This document shows positions 17,660 through 25,650 of a stretch of 64,000 bases of DNA, in pieces (within the stretch, counting starts at the first letter, position 1; each line of letters starts with the position of its first letter). A model generated the notes under the pieces. The model was not told the DNA's origin and did no database searches. It saw only the letters and a list, made by a program, of their open reading frames with translations. The translations under genes and the position numbers were made by a program. The stretch is taken from NCBI RefSeq assembly GCF_036088315.1, contig NZ_CP107996.1:2004501-2068500 (forward strand). Reading direction: 5' to 3'. This DNA is from Streptomyces sp. NBC_00344. Its GTDB lineage: Bacteria; Actinomycetota; Actinomycetes; Streptomycetales; Streptomycetaceae.

Positions 17660-19087
17660 ATGCGCCGTTCCAAAATCGTCTGCACCCTGGGCCCAGCCGT
17701 CGACTCCTATGAGCAGCTGAAAACGCTCATCGAGGCCGGCATGAATGTGGCCCGTCTGAATATGAGCCACGGGTCCCACGCTGAGCACGAGGAGCGGTAC
17801 CACCGCGTCCGCAAGGCCTCGGAGGCCACCGGCCACGCCGTGGGCGTGCTCGCCGACCTCCAGGGCCCCAAGATCCGGCTGGAGACCTTCGCCGACGGAC
17901 CCGTCGAGCTGGTGCGCGGTGACGAGTTCACCATCACCGCCGAGGACGTACCGGGTGACAAGTCCATCTGCGGTACGACCTACAAGGGCCTGCCCAGCGA
18001 TGTCGCCAAGGGTGACCCGATCCTGATCAACGACGGGAACGTCGAGCTCAAGGTCACCTCGGTCGAGGGCCCGCAGGTCAGGACCATCGTCATCGAGGGC
18101 GGTGTCATCTCCGACCACAAGGGCATCAACCTGCCCGGTGCGGCGGTGAACGTGCCCGCCCTGTCCGAGAAGGACATCGACGACCTCCGGTTCGCGCTGC
18201 GGATGGGCTGCGACCTGGTGGCGCTCTCCTTCGTGCGCGACGCGAGCGACGTCAAGGACGTCCACAAGATCATGGACGAGGAGGGCCGCCGGGTCCCGGT
18301 CATCGCCAAGGTCGAGAAGCCGCAGGCCGTCGCCAACATGGAGGGCGTCGTCGCGGCCTTCGACGGTGTCATGGTCGCCCGTGGTGACCTGGCCGTCGAG
18401 TACCCGCTCGAGAAGGTCCCGATGGTGCAGAAGCGCCTCATCGAGCTCTGCCGGCGCAACGCCAAGCCGGTCATCGTCGCGACTCAGATGATGGAGTCGA
18501 TGATCACCAACTCGCGCCCCACCCGCGCCGAGGCGTCCGATGTCGCCAACGCGATTCTCGACGGGGCCGACGCGGTCATGCTCTCCGCCGAGTCATCGGT
18601 CGGTGCCTATCCGGTCGAGACCGTGAAGACGATGTCGAAGATCGTCGTCGCTGCCGAGGAGGAGCTGCTGTCCAAGGGCCTCCAGCCCCTGGTCCCCGGC
18701 AAGAAGCCGCGTACCCAGGGCGGCTCGGTCGCCCGCGCGGCCTGCGAGATCGCGGACTTCCTGAACGCCAAGGCCCTGGTCGCCTTCACCCAGTCCGGAG
18801 ACACGGCCCGGCGCCTGTCCCGCTACCGCACCTGCCAGCCGATCCTGGCCTTCACCACGGACGAGGCGACCCGCAGCCAGCTCGCGCTGAGCTGGGGCGT
18901 CGAGTCGTACGTCGTGCCCCACGTGGACAACACCGACGCGATGGTCGACCTCGTGGACGCCGAGCTGCTGAAGCTCAACCGTTACGGCGACGGCGACAAG
19001 ATGGTCATCACGGCCGGTTCTCCCCCCGGTGTCCCCGGGACCACGAACATGGTCCGGGTGCACCACCTGGGCGGCGAGAGCGAGTAG
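17660..19087 (+). CDS. pyk: Pyruvate kinase
   Basis: A 475-residue pyruvate kinase catalysing the last step of glycolysis. The N-terminus (RRSKIVCTLGPAVDSYEQL), the active-site lysine segment (VIAKVEKPQAV), the metal-binding MVARGDLAVE and the signature TQMMESMI are intact. The C-terminal allosteric domain runs from about residue 355. The ATG at 17660 follows TAGGAT (17647-17652) by 7 bases and has no ribosome binding site, so the transcript is probably leaderless. The gene ends at two strong hairpins. Streptomyces usually encode two pyruvate kinases; this context corresponds to the copy near pta-ackA and pfkA. Confidence 0.96.
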   Translation: MRRSKIVCTLGPAVDSYEQLKTLIEAGMNVARLNMSHGSHAEHEERYHRVRKASEATGHAVGVLADLQGPKIRLETFADGPVELVRGDEFTITAEDVPGDKSICGTTYKGLPSDVAKGDPILINDGNVELKVTSVEGPQVRTIVIEGGVISDHKGINLPGAAVNVPALSEKDIDDLRFALRMGCDLVALSFVRDASDVKDVHKIMDEEGRRVPVIAKVEKPQAVANMEGVVAAFDGVMVARGDLAVEYPLEKVPMVQKRLIELCRRNAKPVIVATQMMESMITNSRPTRAEASDVANAILDGADAVMLSAESSVGAYPVETVKTMSKIVVAAEEELLSKGLQPLVPGKKPRTQGGSVARAACEIADFLNAKALVAFTQSGDTARRLSRYRTCQPILAFTTDEATRSQLALSWGVESYVVPHVDNTDAMVDLVDAELLKLNRYGDGDKMVITAGSPPGVPGTTNMVRVHHLGGESE

Positions 19088-19110
19088 TTCCCGCCCGTCC
19101 CGCCGCGCCA

Positions 19111-19150
19111 CTGTGGCCCGTGTCCCCGAACCCCGGGGTGCGGGCCACAG
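19111..19150. terminator. Hairpin downstream of pyk
   Basis: A 10-bp perfect stem, CTGTGGCCCG (19111-19120) with CGGGCCACAG (19141-19150), encloses a GC-rich loop that can itself pair. It begins 23 bases after the pyk stop. No U-run follows, which is usual for Streptomyces terminators. Confidence 0.7.
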
Positions 19151-19244
19151 GCCTGAACGGGGCAGGAACGCGAGGGTGGGCCCCTGGCGGGGCGCCGGAG
19201 CAGGCCGGCACGCCCCCGGAGGACCGAGCCCGGCTGCCGGAAAA

Positions 19245-19310
19245 CGGAAACGACGGTGGCCCGCACCCCTGTTGAGCATTGCTCTGGGGTGCGGGCCACC
19301 GTCGTTTCCG
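19245..19310. terminator. 25-bp perfect bidirectional terminator hairpin
   Basis: The 25 bases at 19245-19269 are the exact reverse complement of 19286-19310, with a 16-base loop between. The structure lies between convergent pyk and the DUF operon, so it can terminate both. Its right arm shares GGGGTGCGGGCCAC with the smaller hairpin upstream (19136-19149), suggesting duplication of the element. Confidence 0.85.
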
Positions 19311-19338
19311 CGGCTCCCGGACGTGCTTTGCCGGCGGG

Positions 19339-20655
19339 TCAGGCGCCGGTGAAGTAGTTCTGGAGACCGGGCACGGTGAGAGTGCCACCGAACTGGCCCG
19401 CCTGCTTCACCGTGACGTTCGTGAAGAACGCGAACGGCACGTTGATGGGAGGCGGGGTCTCCGGGCTGAACGTGATCGGGATGAGACCGAAGAGGTTGCC
19501 CTTCAGCTCTTCCGTGTACATCGTGACCGTGCCGTTGCGGATCGTGGACGTCGAGCCGGAGGCCGCCTTGACGTTGCCGGTCTTTCCGTTCGGGCCGACG
19601 GTCAGCTGGTGCAGGTCCTTGATGTCCACCGATGACGAGGTGAACTTCAGTACCTTCTTGATCTTCCCGCTGCCCGTCTTGACCTCGACGATTCCCTTGT
19701 AGTCGAGACCACTGAGGGTGAGCATCGAGCTCTTCAGGGTCCACGGGTCGTCCGGCAGGGACGGCATGCCCGTCTCCTGGTCGGCCGCCGCGAGGGCCTT
19801 GGGGTCCGCGGTGGGGCACGGATAGGACGGCTTGGCACCGTCCGGTATCGCGGTGTCCTTCGTCGGGTCGAGGCTCTTGGCGCCGGCAGGCAGGTCCTTG
19901 ACCGACTTGCCTGCCTCGGCCGCCGCTGCGCGAATCTTGTCGGCGGTGTCGTCCGCCGTCTTCTTCGCCGCGGCCGTGACCTTGTCGGTGACCTTCGAGA
20001 CGGGCTTGTCGGCGGTCTTGGACGCGTCAGGGGTCTTGGACGCGTCGGGGGACGCCTTGGCCGAATCGGAGGCCGAGGGGGTGGGGGACGGGCTCGCGGT
20101 GTCCTTGTCGGAACCGCCGCCGAGCAGATTCCCCAGCGCTTCTCCGACACCCAGCGGGTCCAGCGAACTCTTCGTCTTCGTCGCGGTCGGCGACGAGCTG
20201 GACGAAGCGGACGGCTGGTCCGACGACGGCGCGGCCGACTTGGACGTGCTCCCGGCCGAAGGCGTGGCCGACGGAGCCGGCGTGTCCTTCGTGTCCGCGG
20301 ACTCGTCCTTCGCCGTGTCCGTCTTCTTCGCCTTGTCGGCGGAGGACGAACCCGACGCACTCGCGGAAGGGCTCGGCGAGTCGGACGGCTTCGCCGAATC
20401 GCTCGGCGCGTCCGAACGCGTGACACAGGGGCCGGCCGCGAACGGACTGCCTCCGTCGTCGGCCATCGCCAGCTTGGGGGTGAGCCCCATCCCGACGACC
20501 ACCGCGGTGGGCATCGCGGCAAGGGCGATCGCCTTGCTCGTGGGAATGTGCAGCTTCGTCAGCAACGACTTCCTGGGAGCCGCGTGACGGCCCCCTCTTC
20601 GCTCGGAGAGGTCGTCGCTTTCGGTGGTACTCAGCTGCGCTTCGTCACCCCGCAC
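19339..20655 (-). CDS. Secreted Ser/Thr/Pro-rich protein of the DUF6230/DUF6114 operon
   Basis: A 438-residue exported protein of unknown function. An unusually long charged N-region (about 30 residues) precedes a signal-like hydrophobic stretch (TSKAIALAAMPTAVVVGMGL) and a likely cleavage near LAMADD. Residues about 75-220 are a low-complexity Ser/Thr/Pro/Lys/Asp linker, the kind that spans the cell wall. The C-terminal 150 or so residues are a folded domain (PWTLKSSMLTLSGLDYKGIV onwards, ending TVPGLQNYFTGA). Similar Streptomyces proteins have sometimes been misnamed as hydrogenase-maturation HypF, which the sequence does not support. The GTG at 20655 has GGGAGG before it and lies 10 bases inside the end of the DUF6114 gene, indicating translational coupling. 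Confidence 0.75.
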   Translation of the reverse strand: MRGDEAQLSTTESDDLSERRGGRHAAPRKSLLTKLHIPTSKAIALAAMPTAVVVGMGLTPKLAMADDGGSPFAAGPCVTRSDAPSDSAKPSDSPSPSASASGSSSADKAKKTDTAKDESADTKDTPAPSATPSAGSTSKSAAPSSDQPSASSSSSPTATKTKSSLDPLGVGEALGNLLGGGSDKDTASPSPTPSASDSAKASPDASKTPDASKTADKPVSKVTDKVTAAAKKTADDTADKIRAAAAEAGKSVKDLPAGAKSLDPTKDTAIPDGAKPSYPCPTADPKALAAADQETGMPSLPDDPWTLKSSMLTLSGLDYKGIVEVKTGSGKIKKVLKFTSSSVDIKDLHQLTVGPNGKTGNVKAASGSTSTIRNGTVTMYTEELKGNLFGLIPITFSPETPPPINVPFAFFTNVTVKQAGQFGGTLTVPGLQNYFTGA

Positions 20656-21229
20656 GGTGCCTCCCACCGTTGGCATCCACTGTCGTGTCCTGGTTGTGCA
20701 CGGCCGGCTTCTGCCCGGGGACGGCCGCGTGGTGGCTGAACGCGTCGAACGCGCCCGCCTCCGCACCTTCGGATGTTCCGTCCCGGGGAGCCACACCCTC
20801 GGGCTCGCCCTCGGCAGGCACAGCCGGATCCCGGTTCGGCTTCGCAGGCGCCCAGGAGAGGGCGAGAGCACCACCGAGCATGGACAGCAGGAAGCCGATG
20901 ATGAAGCCACCGATGTTGGCCACCGGGAGGGAAATCAGCGCGAGCAGGATAGCCGCGATGCCCGCGAACACCCGGACTACGCTGTGGAACCACATCGTCA
21001 CGCCGAGCGTGACCAGCAGCACACCGATGATCAGCGACCCGGCGCCGGCCGTGGTGGACATGGCAAGCGTCATGTTGCCGAGGTGCATGTTGGCGTACGG
21101 GAAGTAGGCGATCGGCCCGCCTCCCGCCAGGGTGAACAGGCCCGCCCAGAAGGGTCGGCCGCCCCGCCAGTCGTGAAAGCGAAGCCGCCAGTAGGTGAAG
21201 GTGCGGGAACCCGTGGACTCGGCGCTCAT
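20645..21229 (-). CDS. DUF6114 membrane protein
   Basis: A 194-residue membrane protein. A short cytoplasmic head contains WRGGRPFWAGLFTLAGGGPI, typical of the family, followed by four to five hydrophobic segments (for example SLIIGVLLVTLGVTMWF and VFAGIAAILLALISLPVANI). The C-terminal tail of about 65 residues is polar. The ATG at 21229 has GGGAG about 9 bases before it. It is the middle gene of a three-gene operon with DUF6230 upstream and the Ser/Thr-rich exported protein downstream, with coupled translation to the latter. The trio recurs in Streptomyces from memory, and its function is not established. Confidence 0.85.
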   Translation of the reverse strand: MSAESTGSRTFTYWRLRFHDWRGGRPFWAGLFTLAGGGPIAYFPYANMHLGNMTLAMSTTAGAGSLIIGVLLVTLGVTMWFHSVVRVFAGIAAILLALISLPVANIGGFIIGFLLSMLGGALALSWAPAKPNRDPAVPAEGEPEGVAPRDGTSEGAEAGAFDAFSHHAAVPGQKPAVHNQDTTVDANGGRHRAG

Positions 21230-21323
21230 GGAAAACAGCTCCCTGGTACCGGTGTTGCTATGAGAAGTAGAGGTTCGGGCAGCCGGGGAGCCCGTGACGC
21301 GCCCCCCGGCTGCCCCGGCGTGC

Positions 21324-21956
21324 TTAGTAGCACTCCTGCGTGCCGGACTTCAGCCTCAGGCTCAGGTTGCTGAGCTTGAAGGTGCCCGCTGTGGTTGCCC
21401 ACGCCGTCTGCTTGACGTGGGTGAGGGTCGCCTCTTCGGCTCGCTGCGCGAAGCCGTTGGGGTTGACCTTCTTCTCGGTACCCTTCTGGATACCGGCGTC
21501 GCCGGCCGCCACACCGATGTCGATGTTCTTGAACGACGCGTCGGCGTCGAGGCTCTCGACATCGAGGTAGAGGTTGGTCGCCTCGACCGGCTTCTTCGCG
21601 TCCGTACCGGCGTGCAGCTGCAGCGTGACGTTGCCAAGGCCGAACGGCAGGTCAGGAGTGACCACCGACTGGCACATGTTGTTGATGGTCGCGCTGCTGA
21701 AGCCGGACACGGCCACCGCGTGAGCGGCGTCCTTGCCGTTGAGGTCCTTGCCAGTGGCAACGCTGCCGTACTGGACGAAGTCCTCACCGACCAGCTTGTC
21801 GGCACTCACCTTGAAGCTCTGGCCGGAAACGCTGAACGATGCCGCGAGCGCACCCTGCGCCAGGCCAACGCCCACCGCCGCGGTGGCGACCACGGTCGGC
21901 ACCATGACCAGCGCGAACCGCTTCCATCTGGTCCCGCCACGTATCTGGGAACTCAC
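21324..21956 (-). CDS. DUF6230 exported protein
   Basis: A 210-residue protein. It starts with a basic head and one hydrophobic segment (RFALVMVPTVVATAAVGVGL) that serves as signal peptide or anchor, then LAASFSVSGQSFKVSADKL, the typical opening of the DUF6230 domain. The domain is predicted to be mostly beta and ends with a single C-terminal cysteine (GTQECY); another Cys is in NNMCQSV. Members are sometimes annotated as cholesterol esterase, for which I see no catalytic motif. The GTG at 21956 is preceded by GGAGGA. It is the first gene of the DUF6230-DUF6114-secreted protein operon, and most likely acts at the cell surface. Confidence 0.85.
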   Translation of the reverse strand: MSSQIRGGTRWKRFALVMVPTVVATAAVGVGLAQGALAASFSVSGQSFKVSADKLVGEDFVQYGSVATGKDLNGKDAAHAVAVSGFSSATINNMCQSVVTPDLPFGLGNVTLQLHAGTDAKKPVEATNLYLDVESLDADASFKNIDIGVAAGDAGIQKGTEKKVNPNGFAQRAEEATLTHVKQTAWATTAGTFKLSNLSLRLKSGTQECY

Positions 21957-22304
21957 TAATTTCCTCCTTCTCGGACGTACATCTCCGGATCGGGTCGAGC
22001 CCGTCCTGGGATGGGAGAAGTGCTACGTCCTCGGGAAGGAGAGCGCCTGTACCGGAAACGCGAAGCGCGTCCGATGCACCGGCGATCACCCCCGAGCGAC
22101 AACCACTGGCCACGCCTTCGCGTAACCGCTGGACAGGCCCCGCCGGGTAGCAGGAACCCCCCTGTCCCCAGTCGGCATTACTGCCTCCGACCGGCTCGGT
22201 GGGGACCCAAGCGGCCACGGACACGACCGGATGTCGCGCCGGTGCGTTGTTGGACCGAGCCTGGCTGATCGTGGTCCATTCGGAGCCGTGACACAAGGGG
22301 TTCA

Positions 22305-22318
22305 TTACCGGCTAGTAA
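22305..22318. promoter_or_regulatory. TTAC-N6-GTAA inverted repeat
   Basis: TTACCGGCTAGTAA is a palindrome with 4-bp arms. A related element, TTACTGCGAGTAA (5-bp arms, 3-base centre), lies at 22435-22447. Both sit in the region upstream of the DUF6230 operon and resemble short TetR-type operators. Function is inferred only from position and symmetry. Confidence 0.35.
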
Positions 22319-22446
22319 CGGCCGTATAACCGAACCGCGACCGGCGGATATCGGCCGGGCACACAGGGTGGGGCCGACGTCGTCGCTACATCGGGTGATA
22401 GGCGCCCACAATCGGGCAGAATCCCTCGCTCCGTTTACTGCGAGTA

Positions 22447-22491
22447 ACAGACGGCCGAATTGCCAAGTTTTGGCAAAGTAGGGCCGTCTGT
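22447..22491. terminator. Nested hairpin downstream of the cnoX-like gene
   Basis: ACAGACGGCC (22447-22456) pairs with GGCCGTCTGT (22482-22491). Inside, TTGCCAA (22460-22466) pairs with TTGGCAA (22470-22476). The structure lies about 60 bases after the stop of the minus-strand thioredoxin-like gene. Confidence 0.7.
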
Positions 22492-22551
22492 TGTCTCTGT
22501 GTCGCCAAATCGTCAGCGACAACTCGTCAGCAGCGCGCGTTTAGTGACTGT

Positions 22552-23532
22552 TCAGAACAGGACTCGCGCAAGTGCGGAGCGTGCGGAGGTGACCCTCGGA
22601 TCGTCGGATCCGATCACCTCGAAGAGACCCAGCAGATGCACCCGCGCGGCCTCACGGTCGTCACCCGCTGTGCGCTGCACCGTCGTCACGAGCCGCCCGA
22701 AGGCGTCCTCGACATGACCGCCGACCAGATCGAGATCGGCGGCGGCGAGCTGCGCCGGGACATCGGCGGGGCTGTCGGCCGCGTCCTTGCGCACCTGCTG
22801 CGGGTCCAGCTTCTGGACCCTGGCGAGCAACTCGGCCTGGGCGAGCCCCAGCTTGGCCTCCTCATTGCCCGGATCGTCCGAAAGGACGTTCTTGTAGGCC
22901 TGGATCGCGCCACCGAAATCATTGGCGTCCAGCGCCTCCACGGCCGCTTCGAGAAGTGCGTCGTAGGGGCCGGCCGGCACCTCGGCGGCGGCTTCCTCGT
23001 CGCCGGCGCCGGGTGCGGCCTCCGCGTCGACCGCGATCCCGGTGAGGCCGAAGCGCTCCTCGCCGACCTGGATCAGCTGGTCAAGCGTCTGCCTGATCTG
23101 GTCCTCGGGCGCCGCGCCCTGGAAGAGCGGCAGCGCCTGCCCCGCGACAACGGCGAAGACCGCGGGGATCCCCTGGATCCCGAACTGCTGCATCAGCATC
23201 TGGTTGGCGTCGACATCGACCTTGGCGAGAACAAAGCGGCCGTTGTACTCGACGGCGAGGCGTTCGAGCAGCGGGCTGAGCTGCTTGCACGGCTCGCACC
23301 ACTCCGCCCAGAAGTCGATGACGACAGGTACCTCGGCGGAGCGCTGGATGACATCGCGCTCGAAGCCGGCCTCGTCGGCATCGATCACCAGGGAGGCGGG
23401 CGATACGGCGCCGCTGTCACCCTGCCTGACGGCCTCGGCGCGCGCCTGCTCCGCCTTCTGCCGGGCATCGCCGGCGGCCTTCACTGCGGCGAGGTCGACG
23501 ACGCCGCTCATGGACATGTTCCTAGGCTGCAT
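22552..23532 (-). CDS. Thioredoxin-fold TPR protein, CnoX/YbbN type
   Basis: A 326-residue cytoplasmic protein. Residues about 45-155 are a thioredoxin fold with the redox-type motif WCEPC (C79, C82) and the cis-proline segment GIPAVF. The C-terminal half (about 185-326) is a tetratricopeptide-like region (YDALLEAAVEALDANDFGGA, KNVLSDDPGNEEAKLGLAQA). This is the layout of E. coli CnoX (YbbN), a holdase that links chaperones to redox stress; here both cysteines are kept, so it may also be a disulfide reductant. The ATG at 23532 has GGAGG about 8 bases upstream. It is a single gene. Confidence 0.88.
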   Translation of the reverse strand: MQPRNMSMSGVVDLAAVKAAGDARQKAEQARAEAVRQGDSGAVSPASLVIDADEAGFERDVIQRSAEVPVVIDFWAEWCEPCKQLSPLLERLAVEYNGRFVLAKVDVDANQMLMQQFGIQGIPAVFAVVAGQALPLFQGAAPEDQIRQTLDQLIQVGEERFGLTGIAVDAEAAPGAGDEEAAAEVPAGPYDALLEAAVEALDANDFGGAIQAYKNVLSDDPGNEEAKLGLAQAELLARVQKLDPQQVRKDAADSPADVPAQLAAADLDLVGGHVEDAFGRLVTTVQRTAGDDREAARVHLLGLFEVIGSDDPRVTSARSALARVLF

Positions 23533-23745
23533 ACGTACATCCTCCCCCCTCCGCCGCTCGTTCAGAAAAGCTGTCGGCGTAATACGCCGTGTTGCGGACC
23601 GGCCCGCCCGCACACCCCCCGCCGGATTGCGGGGCGTACGGACAGACACGGTCCGTCGGCCCCGGTGAAGGGCCGCGGATCGGCGCTGGGTCCCCACCCT
23701 GGCGCCAGTGGCTTTGTCGCGTGGTCAATGCGTGGTCGTCGCTCT

Positions 23746-23768
23746 TTACGCTACGAGTCGTAGCGTAA
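23746..23768. promoter_or_regulatory. 23-bp perfect palindromic operator
   Basis: TTACGCTACGA (23746-23756), one central G, and TCGTAGCGTAA (23758-23768) form a perfect 11-bp-arm palindrome, the usual length of a TetR-family operator. It lies 94 bases before the tetR start at 23862 and 214 bases before the divergent cnoX-like gene. The rest of the 330-base gap (23533-23861) contains no gene. Autorepression by the adjacent TetR is inferred. Confidence 0.65.
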
Positions 23769-23861
23769 CTGGTGGACCGGGAACGGTGGGCGGGATTCCC
23801 GTTACTGATTTCCGTGATCTGACTCACTGCGCCGGACTTACTCACCGGTATGGTCGCGGTC

Positions 23862-24494
23862 ATGTCCTTCAGCAAACACACCCGGACGGGTCGCCCGCGC
23901 AGCGCGGAAGCCGACACGGCGATCCTCGAGGCGACGCGGGCCGCGCTGGTGGAGCTGGGCTGGTCCAGGCTGACCATGGGGGATGTGGCCACCCGCGCCG
24001 GGGTGGCGAAGACCACCCTCTACCGGCGCTGGGCGAACAAGAACGAGCTCGTGGTGGACGCCGTCGCGGTCCTCTTCGACGAGCTCGAACTGCCCGACCG
24101 GGGCAGCCTGACGGCCGATATCGAGGGTGTGGTGCTGCAGTTCGCGGCCCTCCTCGCGCAGCCGGAGACCAAGACCGCACTGATGGCGGTGGTGGCGGAG
24201 TCCACCACCGACGAGGGGCTGCGCGGCCGGATCCGCTCGGCGATCGTGGAGCGGCAGAAGCGACTGGTGACGATCGGCCGCGAACGGGCACAGGCCCGCG
24301 GCGAACTCCCCTACGAGAACGACCCCGAGGCCTCCGACCGGCAGACCGACCTGATCTTCGACGTGGTCGCGGGAGCGGTCGTCCACCGTGCGCTGATCAG
24401 TGGCGAACCGGTCGACGGCGACTGGGCACGCGACTTCACTTTGCTTCTGTGTATGGGGCTGAACGCCGGCGCCTCGCCGCCGGGCGCCGGGTGA
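23862..24494 (+). CDS. TetR-family transcriptional regulator
   Basis: A 210-residue regulator. The N-terminal helix-turn-helix (AILEATRAALVELGWSRLTM, then GDVATRAGVAKTTLYRRWAN) is canonical, and the C-terminal domain resembles the TetR_C group that ends with a hydrophobic dimer helix. I choose ATG 23862, 7 bases after TATGGT, which would give a leaderless mRNA. ATG 23850 in the same frame is an alternative. It overlaps the convergent ferritin-like gene by about 59 bases at the 3-prime ends. Likely targets are itself, through the palindrome at 23746, and perhaps genes elsewhere. Confidence 0.85.
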   Translation: MSFSKHTRTGRPRSAEADTAILEATRAALVELGWSRLTMGDVATRAGVAKTTLYRRWANKNELVVDAVAVLFDELELPDRGSLTADIEGVVLQFAALLAQPETKTALMAVVAESTTDEGLRGRIRSAIVERQKRLVTIGRERAQARGELPYENDPEASDRQTDLIFDVVAGAVVHRALISGEPVDGDWARDFTLLLCMGLNAGASPPGAG

Positions 24495-25185
24495 ATCCGC
24501 CGCGGCCGGCCGTCGACCACGCCGCACCGGCCGGCGTGCGCAGCACATCGGCGACGAACGCCGTCCTGCGCACACCGAGACGGCGCAGCGCCGGGCCGTG
24601 GTCCAGGGCGACGAAGACCGTCACCGCGCAGAGCAGCATCCGCCACCCGGCCAGCGGCAGCACCCCGAGCGACTCCTGCCGCAACCGGGCGCAGTGGAAC
24701 GGGACATGGCGCTCCTCGTCGGCGAGTATCCGGGCGGCGACCTCGGTCACCAGCGGATCGGTGGTGCCGTCGCGCAGCGCCCGGTAGTAGCGGAGGGCGA
24801 TGACCTCCGCGATCAGCAGGACGAGCAGTTCGATGCGGAGCCCGAACAGCCTCCGCAGCCGGACGAAGACGACGTCACTCCAGTGCGATCCGAGCAGGGG
24901 CACTCCTCCGGCGTCCAGCAACAGCCCCAGCAGACGTGCGTGGTTCTGCTCCTCGGCGACGAACAGCCGCGCCGCGGCCGCGTATGCGGTGTCGGCCGCC
25001 TCGTCCGCCTTGCCGATGAGGTTGGCACCGTCGCCGTCCTCACCGACCTGGAAACGCTGCACACTGCGCCATACGGCGGCCGGCAGCCGCGCGCCCGGCG
25101 CCCAGTCCGGATCACCGTCCGCACCTCTGCGCTCCCGTTCAGCCTCGAAGTCCCGTATCCAGTCGTTGAACGTGTTCATATCCAT
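24436..25185 (-). CDS. Ferritin-like domain protein of unknown function
   Basis: A 249-residue, mostly helical protein with ferritin-like metal-ligand motifs: AEEQNHARLLG (E78, E79, H82), a middle glutamate in LIAEVIALRYYRALRD (E127), and DEERHVPFH (E157, E158, H160). The pattern E..E-x2-H, E, E-x2-H is that of di-iron carboxylate proteins. Parts of the helices are very hydrophobic (LLVLLIAEVIALRYY, MLLCAVTVFVALDHG), so membrane contact is possible. The start is uncertain among 25206, 25185 and 25179; none has a strong ribosome binding site. The last 20 residues are basic and overlap the convergent TetR gene. Substrate unknown; oxidase, desaturase-like or iron-handling roles are all possible. 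Confidence 0.7.
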   Translation of the reverse strand: MDMNTFNDWIRDFEAERERRGADGDPDWAPGARLPAAVWRSVQRFQVGEDGDGANLIGKADEAADTAYAAAARLFVAEEQNHARLLGLLLDAGGVPLLGSHWSDVVFVRLRRLFGLRIELLVLLIAEVIALRYYRALRDGTTDPLVTEVAARILADEERHVPFHCARLRQESLGVLPLAGWRMLLCAVTVFVALDHGPALRRLGVRRTAFVADVLRTPAGAAWSTAGRGGFTRRPAARRRRSAPYTEAK

Positions 25186-25246
25186 CCGGCGATTCTGGTC
25201 GTACACCGGATGCCGGGCGGTCCTGGAACCGCCACAGTTCTGTCAC

Positions 25247-25605
25247 ATGACCGGACGTGAGGTACTGCTGACCGGCGGACGCTCGGGCGCCGGCAAGTCC
25301 ACTGCCGCCGGCTGGGAGGTCTCCGGACTGCTCCGCGGGGAGGAGATCGGGATGTTCCGGCGGGCGGTGGGAGATGGCGGGCAGCTGCGCCTCGTGCGGG
25401 TGCTGCTCACCGCGGACGACGCGACCGCCCGGGAGCGACTGGAGCGGCGCGAGACGGGCTCGTCGCTCAACGCATGTCGCGCGGAGCGCGGCAACCGCGG
25501 GCACGGCTGGATGCGAAGGCCCCGCCGGGGGCCGTACGGGTGGGGACGGACGGGGGGACGGTGGCGGACATCGCACGGGAACTGGTGGCGATCACGGGGT
25601 GGTGA
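25247..25605 (+). pseudogene. Decayed P-loop (AAA/kinase-like) protein gene
   Basis: The 5-prime part reads MTGREVLLTGGRSGAGKSTA with a complete Walker A (GGRSGAGKS), then AGWEVSGLLRGEEIGMFRRA and RLVRVLLTADDATARERLER. The frame is then lost near 25470-25520. A different frame carries the expected family ending, RLDAKAPPGAVRVGTDGGTV followed by ADIARELVAITGW and a stop at 25603-25605. From memory, intact Streptomyces relatives have about 60-70 more residues between the WEVS and MFRRA segments, so there is also an internal deletion. Two independent lesions make this a pseudogene, not a sequencing slip. Confidence 0.8.
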
Positions 25606-25650
25606 GCGGGGAGCAACCCCGGCTCACCACCCGGTGGCGCGGTCGGCCCG

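Larger units (their letters stand above)
21957..22551. other. Long non-coding region upstream of the DUF6230 operon
   Basis: No convincing gene is seen in about 595 bases. It holds two TTAC/GTAA inverted repeats (22305-22318 and 22435-22447) and the cnoX terminator hairpin (22447-22491). The distance from the first repeat to the DUF6230 start is about 350 bases, so either the leader is long or a further promoter lies closer. I could not assign a riboswitch. Confidence 0.5.

Noticed and set aside
21957-22300. Possible riboswitch (for example of the c-di-AMP type) in the long DUF6230 leader.
   Set aside because: GC-rich pairing segments exist, but I could not match conserved core positions of any riboswitch class.
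24436-24494. Overlap of the ferritin-like gene with tetR as evidence of a frameshift.
   Set aside because: Both proteins have plausible ends; convergent 3-prime overlaps of this size occur in Streptomyces.
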